Below are positions 58,554 through 64,000 of a stretch of 64,000 bases of DNA, in pieces. Under the pieces are notes generated by a model that ran no database searches, was not told the origin of the DNA, and was given only the letters and a program-made list of their open reading frames with translations. A program made the translations under genes and the position numbers. This DNA is from Caenorhabditis remanei. Taxonomy: Eukaryota > Nematoda > Chromadorea > Rhabditida > Rhabditidae. The stretch is from NCBI RefSeq assembly GCF_010183535.1, contig NC_071332.1, forward strand, positions 18,724,001 through 18,788,000, read 5' to 3'. Each line of letters begins with the position of its first letter. Position 1 is the stretch's first letter.

Positions 58554-58828
58554 CTAGCGTCCCCCGCCTCCCGGCGGGCTCCGCTAGACGGGGCTTCGCC
58601 CCGTGCGCAGTGCCCAGCAAGCTTTGAATTTTTGTTCTTCGACCATTTTGATGCAAATTAATTTACTTTTTTGATTTTATGTAACCAAAGCAAGCAGATA
58701 TTCATTAGCTTTCAAATGGTAGTAAAACCAAGTCTGTACGACAATTTTGAGCCGAGTTATAAGATTTTGAAGTGTAGAGGCTGGGGCGCCGCGAGGCGCG
58801 AAGCTTCTGAAGTTTATCAGTTTCACCC

Positions 58829-58925
58829 TGTGGGGACACATTTGGCTATCATCTTGTGGGGACATCTCTGCGAGTCACCATGGAGCAACTGTGAATCTAC
58901 CACCTTGTGGGGACACATGTGACTA
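58829..58925. repeat. Short TGTGGGGACA repeats in the Helitron C 3' region
   Basis: Three spaced copies of (C/T)TGTGGGGACA in about 90 bp. No coding role is visible. The rest of the region up to 59,050 shows nothing recognisable. Confidence 0.4.
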
Positions 58926-59049
58926 AGGCTGACACAGCTGTTTTTTTTTCTCTTTCTACGTAGTAATGAGAAGAAGGCTCTGGGAAAAAATATTTGTATG
59001 CAAAATAGACTGTAATTATTTTTTAAGTTTTATTATTCAAAATAAAAAT

Positions 59050-59260
59050 CTACAATAAAATTAATACAAATAAAACAATAAATACAAATAAAACAATAAA
59101 TACAAATAAAACAATAAATACAAATGAAACAATAAATAATATTAATAACATTTCATTTAATTCTATAACAAATATTCTATAACTATTCTATACTATTCTA
59201 TACTATTCTATAACATTCTATAACTATTCTATGTATCTATAACAAAAAATCTATAACAAA
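59050..59260. repeat. AT-rich tandem repeats after the Helitron C gene
   Basis: Tandem AATACAAATAAAACAATA units (about 59,060-59,140), then tandem CTATACTATT/CTATAACATT units (about 59,175-59,245), just downstream of the stop codon at 59,273. Confidence 0.65.
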
Positions 59261-59272
59261 TAATTAAACATT

Positions 59273-62200
59273 TCAAATTTTCACAAAAGCTAGAAGAGTC
59301 GCTATGTAATTTTCCAAATCCACATCATATTGTTCGCACTCCTTTTTATTGTCACTGATGCAAACCATGCCATCTTCTCCTCGCACCCATGCTTGATAAT
59401 GTCCGCTCAGTCCTCCATCGCTCGAACTGTACTCAGCAAACGCTTGGAACTGGTAGAATTCCCCAAACATTGAAACGACTGTGTTCACATTGAGATCCCA
59501 GAATCGTTTCATGTTGGGGATGACAGTTACAAAAATTTGCGAGCCGTTGATAATTATCTTCGGTTCTGTCCACATGTCCTTCGCGTTGCATTTCGTACAA
59601 GGAGTGTCCAAGTGTCTCATCTCGTAAATATCATTGAATAGATCCTCAAAGTTGGCATCTTGTGACATCTGGACTTCAATATGTGTTGCAGCAGTAGCGT
59701 TTCCGTAAGAAGGTTCTTCATCGCATGATCTGCATTTGGTCTCCGGTGCGTGTTCCATCTGGATTGTGGTTCCATCTTCAACAGCCAGTGCCCTCATCAA
59801 CATATCGAACACTTCCACCAGATCCTGTTGACCAGTGTGGAATTCCGCTGGCAGTGTTTGGCGCCACTCTTTGGCGGAGAATGTTTCTTTTCGAAAGATT
59901 CGTCCCAATATGTTTCCAAGTGGCATATTTGGATGTTGGCAATTTACGTACTTCTCTCGAACCTCCGGGCAGTTGTAGAGAATGTTAACAATGGTGTTAA
60001 TAAAACAATCCGTACCATCTGTGTCCAACAAGAGGTAGGGAAGGTCCAGTCTCTGTGGAGCAAATGGGGCCGCTCCAGAATTGTTTCCAATATTCGAAAC
60101 AACATCACTGCTCTTCTGCACTGGTTTTTTGTTGAAGATTTTGAAGAATCGTTGCAATGTCGAAGGTTTTGAAGATTTGGTGGTTTTCGAAGATTTTGGA
60201 GCCATGTCCGTTTCATCAGATGTTTCGGAATCGATGGATTTGGTTGGGGAAGTTCTCGTGACTAATAAGGTATCGGCTGTTGTTTTCATAGATTCGAGTG
60301 TGGTTTTGATTGGCTCATTTCGCAAGACATCCCTATAAACCACATTTCGAACAAGAATTCCACCACCGACTATGTTGTCATATCCTTCGGTGACTCGCTT
60401 GGTATGCCACATCCTGAAGTCTTCTGCTCGTTGCACGCGAGACATTGCGACATATAGTTGTCCGTGAGAAAACACGGCGGAATGTACTAAGAGTCCGCAT
60501 CTTGACAACGTCTGACCTTGACTCTTGTTAATTGTACAAGCATATGCCAATCGGATGGGATACTGTAATCGTCTGAAGCCACATGAATTCGCACCATTTC
60601 CAGTTGGACACATTATCATTCGATGCAGGAACACAGTTTTCGGCGATTTCGAAGTAGGAGTGTTGACGGAACAGAAGATAACCTGAGAAATTAATCAATT
60701 AGTTGGTGAAATATGATAGGAGAACTTACATCATTTCCAAACGCTTCAACAGTCAAACGTGTTCCATTACAAAGACCCTGTTCCACAGACAAGTTGCGAA
60801 GTAGCACAACTTGGGCTTTAACTTTTAGTCTCAGCCGATGTGGTGGCATACCTGATGGAGTTACAGTTTGGAACACGGAAACATCAGCTGTGAACCCTGT
60901 GGTCTTATCAGAAGTATCAGTCGAGAAAAACGTTCTAACCACTCCATCAAGTTTGTCGAGAATGAAGTCATTCATTCGGAGAGCAGTTTTATTGTCAATA
61001 GTGAGGAGGGCAGCCGTTTTTGTTTCTTCGATTTTGTTGACATCAGGGAACACCCAATCGGCTAGCGCTTTATCACCGGCTCTCTCAACGAACTGTTCGG
61101 GAATATGTACCATTTGACGTTTCTCATCGACATAATTGGTTCCATTACCAATATGGAGAATCAGCTTAGCATATTCAGGATCGTTGATGGCACGTTGGTT
61201 TTCTGTTAGTTCGAACTTCGTCATCTCATCCCACAGAGTACTGGTTTTGAGAGTGTAGTCCGAAACTCCATGTCCTCTGACACCTTCGACGATAGGTAGA
61301 ATCTGGCGCCAATCTCCTCCCATGATGATTAAAACTCCGCCAAAAGGTATATCAGCTTCACCTTTTAGAATTCGAAAAAGAGCGTCGACCGCATGTATGA
61401 TTCGTCTGTCGGTCATGCAAACTTCGTCCCAAATTATGCAATCAAGTAAACGGAGTGCAGCTGCTGAAAAAATGAGAAATTGGTTAGTTATTCCATTGAT
61501 TTCCTAAATTTCACTCACCTTCTGATCCTTCCGCATCCACTTTGCAGACCATACGGTCTACGACTTCCAGTGGAATCGAAAACTTCCGATGTGCAGTGCA
61601 CCCATCAGGTAGAAGACATGCAGCAATTCCATAGTGGGACACGCAGGCAACAGATTTCTTTTTTGACATCAAAATGTGGTGAATGGTTTTGTAACAGAAC
61701 GTTTTGCCTGTACCTCCTGCTCCACCCACATAAACCATTCTTGATTTTCCCACAACGTTCACCAACTTGAGCACTCCGGTAACGAATTCTTCCTGTTTTT
61801 TGTTCAATTTCTTGAACATCTCTCTTCCTTTTTCTTTATGTTCGTTTCGGTTGAAATGGACGATATTGGGATTGTCGACATCGTCTTCTGGGCGGAAGTT
61901 GGGCAAGTTATCCTCGTCGTACTCTTTGTCCAGTTCGAAATCGCTCAATTCCATTCTATGACGTGCAAGAAGAAATTGGATATGACGGAGTGCATGGGCG
62001 ATTCTCTGAGCGTCGGACCATGTATTATTCGTGTTGATGAGATCTTTCCAATGGAGTGTCCAAAGATTTTTTGGATCAGATGGGGCACAATTCAGAAGAA
62101 TACTGGCGAAAAATCGTCGGCATTCTACAGGGATTCGTAGTTGAGCAATTTCCGTTAATGCGAGATCCCACTCAGTATCTCCGTTCATAAGCCCACGGGC

Positions 62201-64000
62201 ACGAGCAGCTTCAAGACACGATGCATAAACTGTTCCTCGATAACTTCTCAAATCTTCCCAACATGTCGGTCCCCGCACAGCTTCAGCCAGAATACGAGTG
62301 GCAGTTCGCTCGAGAAATCTGGGCTGCGGTGGTTGAATGCGGCCAATTATCCGATGAGAATAATCTCTTTCGCGAAGAATGAATTTTTGTGCTTTGGTAT
62401 CGAACTTATAGTATGATGACATTTCAGACAATGTTAAGTCAGTCGTAGAGATGTCATCAGTTATTTGGTCGGGTTTCTGATTAGCCTCGAACCAAGCATT
62501 CATCATACCTTTGGACTTTTCTTGGCACATCCTTCCAGCTTTTGCGGCATCAACTCCTCGAACTGTGTACATTGGTTCTTTGTTCTCTTCGTGGATGAAG
62601 GCTTGGTTAACGATATGAGATGAACCGTGCATGTGGCGACCAGAGAGCCTCCAGATTGCCTCAGGCGCTGTCATTGCCGACAAATCCAACATGTACGTGC
62701 AATCATTGATAGCGATGTGGTTTTCGGTCACATTAACACCGGCCGCTTTCATTGTTTTGATTGCTTGTTCCTGGCGTTCTCTGACTTTTGCTTGATTGAG
62801 ATTTTTTGGAACGAACACACAGCCATCTAAGGTCATTGAATCTGACGCCTTCGATCCTTTCACGTTCTTTTCCGATGCTTCCAGTAGAATACGATCCGCT
62901 CCTTTGTGGATATATTTGAAAACATACTTTATGGATTTCAGAGAAGAGACGATTTCGACATTGATGTGGCACCCATGCTTCATGAGTAGCTTCCTGCTGT
63001 GGGGAACGACGTAATCACTTCCGGCAATGACTCTTCTTCCTTTTCTCATGAAAATGAATACGTTCTTTCTGGTTCTCCTGTATTTTGGATACTCATTATC
63101 ACAGAGTACTGTCTCGTCAGAAAATTGTTTTGGAAATCCTTTAGTGCATGTCCTCCAGTGAGACTTTTTATCCTTCATACAGTAAGCGTCGTTATCGTGC
63201 TCGCATGGGGCGTGAGTCATCATGTCACGAACCAGATTGTAGTAACGAAGATCCTGAAATTATGGTGTTTGTATACATAGTCTTTAAAAATTCACTTACA
63301 TCTTCATAATTAGGACTGTTTGTGTCTGTCGGAAAGTCTGGAACTTCGGCAGAAATAATTTCGTCAACTTGCTCGGCGGTAGTTATAGATACTTCCAAGC
63401 AAACCAGCTGATGAATATGAGGCATACCGCGTTGTTGAAACTCCACTGAATAATTGTGCCACCGAACTTGTCCAAACATTCCAACTTCTCTGACCACTTT
63501 TCCGTTCATCGATGACATTTTCTTCTGCTTTCCAAGAACGTCTTCGAAATACACTTCGCTCTTCACATCAAAAACTCGTACAATTATATCAGGAATATCT
63601 GCCCACTTGCAAGCTTTCATCATTGTTGCTCGTTTAATTTCGGGCCATTCAGGGTTACCAGTATATGTAATAAACAAATCAGGAGGTCCGAGCCGATTGG
63701 CAATGGTCACGGCACTCATCACCAGCTCACGCTGATATTTGCTTGATCCAGGTACACTTGACGGTATTGTGACGAGAGAGCCGATTTCCAACAATCCGCG
63801 ATAGTTCTCTTTGACCATTTTGGCGAGTGTCTTCATCATTGCACTTTTATTAGTTGCTCGTGGAATTTCCAATCGGTTGTAGGCAATCGCGTTCATTCGC
63901 ATTTCTTTGGCACGAAAAGCGGTGTCAATAACCCACAATTGTCCAAGAGAACCAGCTTTTCCTTGATATCTGCTTTCAATTCCTGGACGATCTTGTATGT
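59273..64000 (-). CDS. Helitron Rep/helicase with C-terminal USP-like protease domain (5' part outside window)
   Basis: Exons: 63300..>64000, 61519..63253, 60730..61463, 59273..60682; phases and intron positions match the last introns of the B2 gene. HUH motif GMPHIHQLV, two-tyrosine KYVFKYIHKG, Walker [18 protein letters not shown] and [12 protein letters not shown] are all present, so both activities look intact. After RNVVYRDVL the protein continues for about 360 residues (B2 stops there): a Lys/Ser-rich linker, then a domain with a Cys box (TDGTDCFINTIVNIL, Cys codon 60,005-60,007), two CxxC pairs (CRSC near 59,730 and CTKC near 59,595) and a His box (GLSGHYQAWVR, His codon 59,399-59,401). 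That is the landmark order of ubiquitin-specific proteases (C19), including the zinc finger. It probably removes ubiquitin from the transposase or host factors; this role is inference. Confidence 0.85.

Larger units (their letters stand above)
58554..64000 (-). mobile_element. Helitron unit C, autonomous, 3' part (family 2)
   Basis: Minus strand; the 3' end CTAG is at 58,554-58,557 after the two GC-rich hairpins, the 5' end is beyond the window. It carries a Rep/helicase/USP gene. About 58,600-58,790 matches the 3' region of non-autonomous units A1/A2, which links them as one family. Confidence 0.85.

Overview
The window looks like a chromosome-arm-type, repeat-rich stretch of a Caenorhabditis nematode. 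The evidence is the very short introns (about 45-50 bp) ending in TTTCAG, local expansions of two nematode F-box families (FTH/DUF38 'fbxa-like' and FBA_2 'fbxb-like'), acceptor-like sites a few bases upstream of start codons that fit SL trans-splicing, and abundant Helitrons, hAT elements and foldback MITEs. The species cannot be fixed from the sequence alone.

Layout. (1) 1-29.5 kb: seven copies of one multi-exon F-box gene, here named A-G. A-E are on the minus strand, F and G on the plus strand. Each full copy has five coding exons encoding FTH domain, linker, F-box, second FTH domain and a conserved C-terminal exon. E and F read through completely. B, C, D and G each carry a different lesion, and A runs off the left edge. 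The spacers are paralogous to each other and carry gene relics and MITEs. (2) 30.4-31.4 kb: a broken fbxb-like gene (H, minus strand). (3) 31,924-49,452: a head-to-tail concatemer of four Helitron units. Two are non-autonomous units of one family, one is a 5'-end fragment and one is a complete autonomous Helitron of a second family. Its 17-exon Rep/helicase gene can be followed for 2,663 codons. The flanks rejoin into host spacer sequence, as shown by a paralogous spacer near 12.3 kb. (4) 49,824-53,626: a complete hAT transposon with an 8-bp target duplication, itself broken by a 553-bp MITE. (5) 54.0-56.8 kb: fbxb-like pseudogene I, intact fbxb-like gene J and the upstream block of a fourth copy. 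(6) 56,819 to the right end, minus strand: a second head-to-tail Helitron pair, one non-autonomous unit (D) next to the 3' part of an autonomous Helitron (C). The helicase of C carries a C-terminal ubiquitin-specific-protease-like domain.

Function. The F-box genes would encode substrate adaptors of SCF ubiquitin ligases. The Helitron, hAT and MITE insertions explain most of the non-genic length and several odd introns. The most unusual points are the USP-like domain fused to a Helitron helicase, a macro-domain-like region in the other Helitron, the repeated cross-family Helitron junction, and tRNA-like Pol III boxes inside the Helitrons. All exon models were made by eye from splice consensus and frame continuity; nothing was searched against databases.
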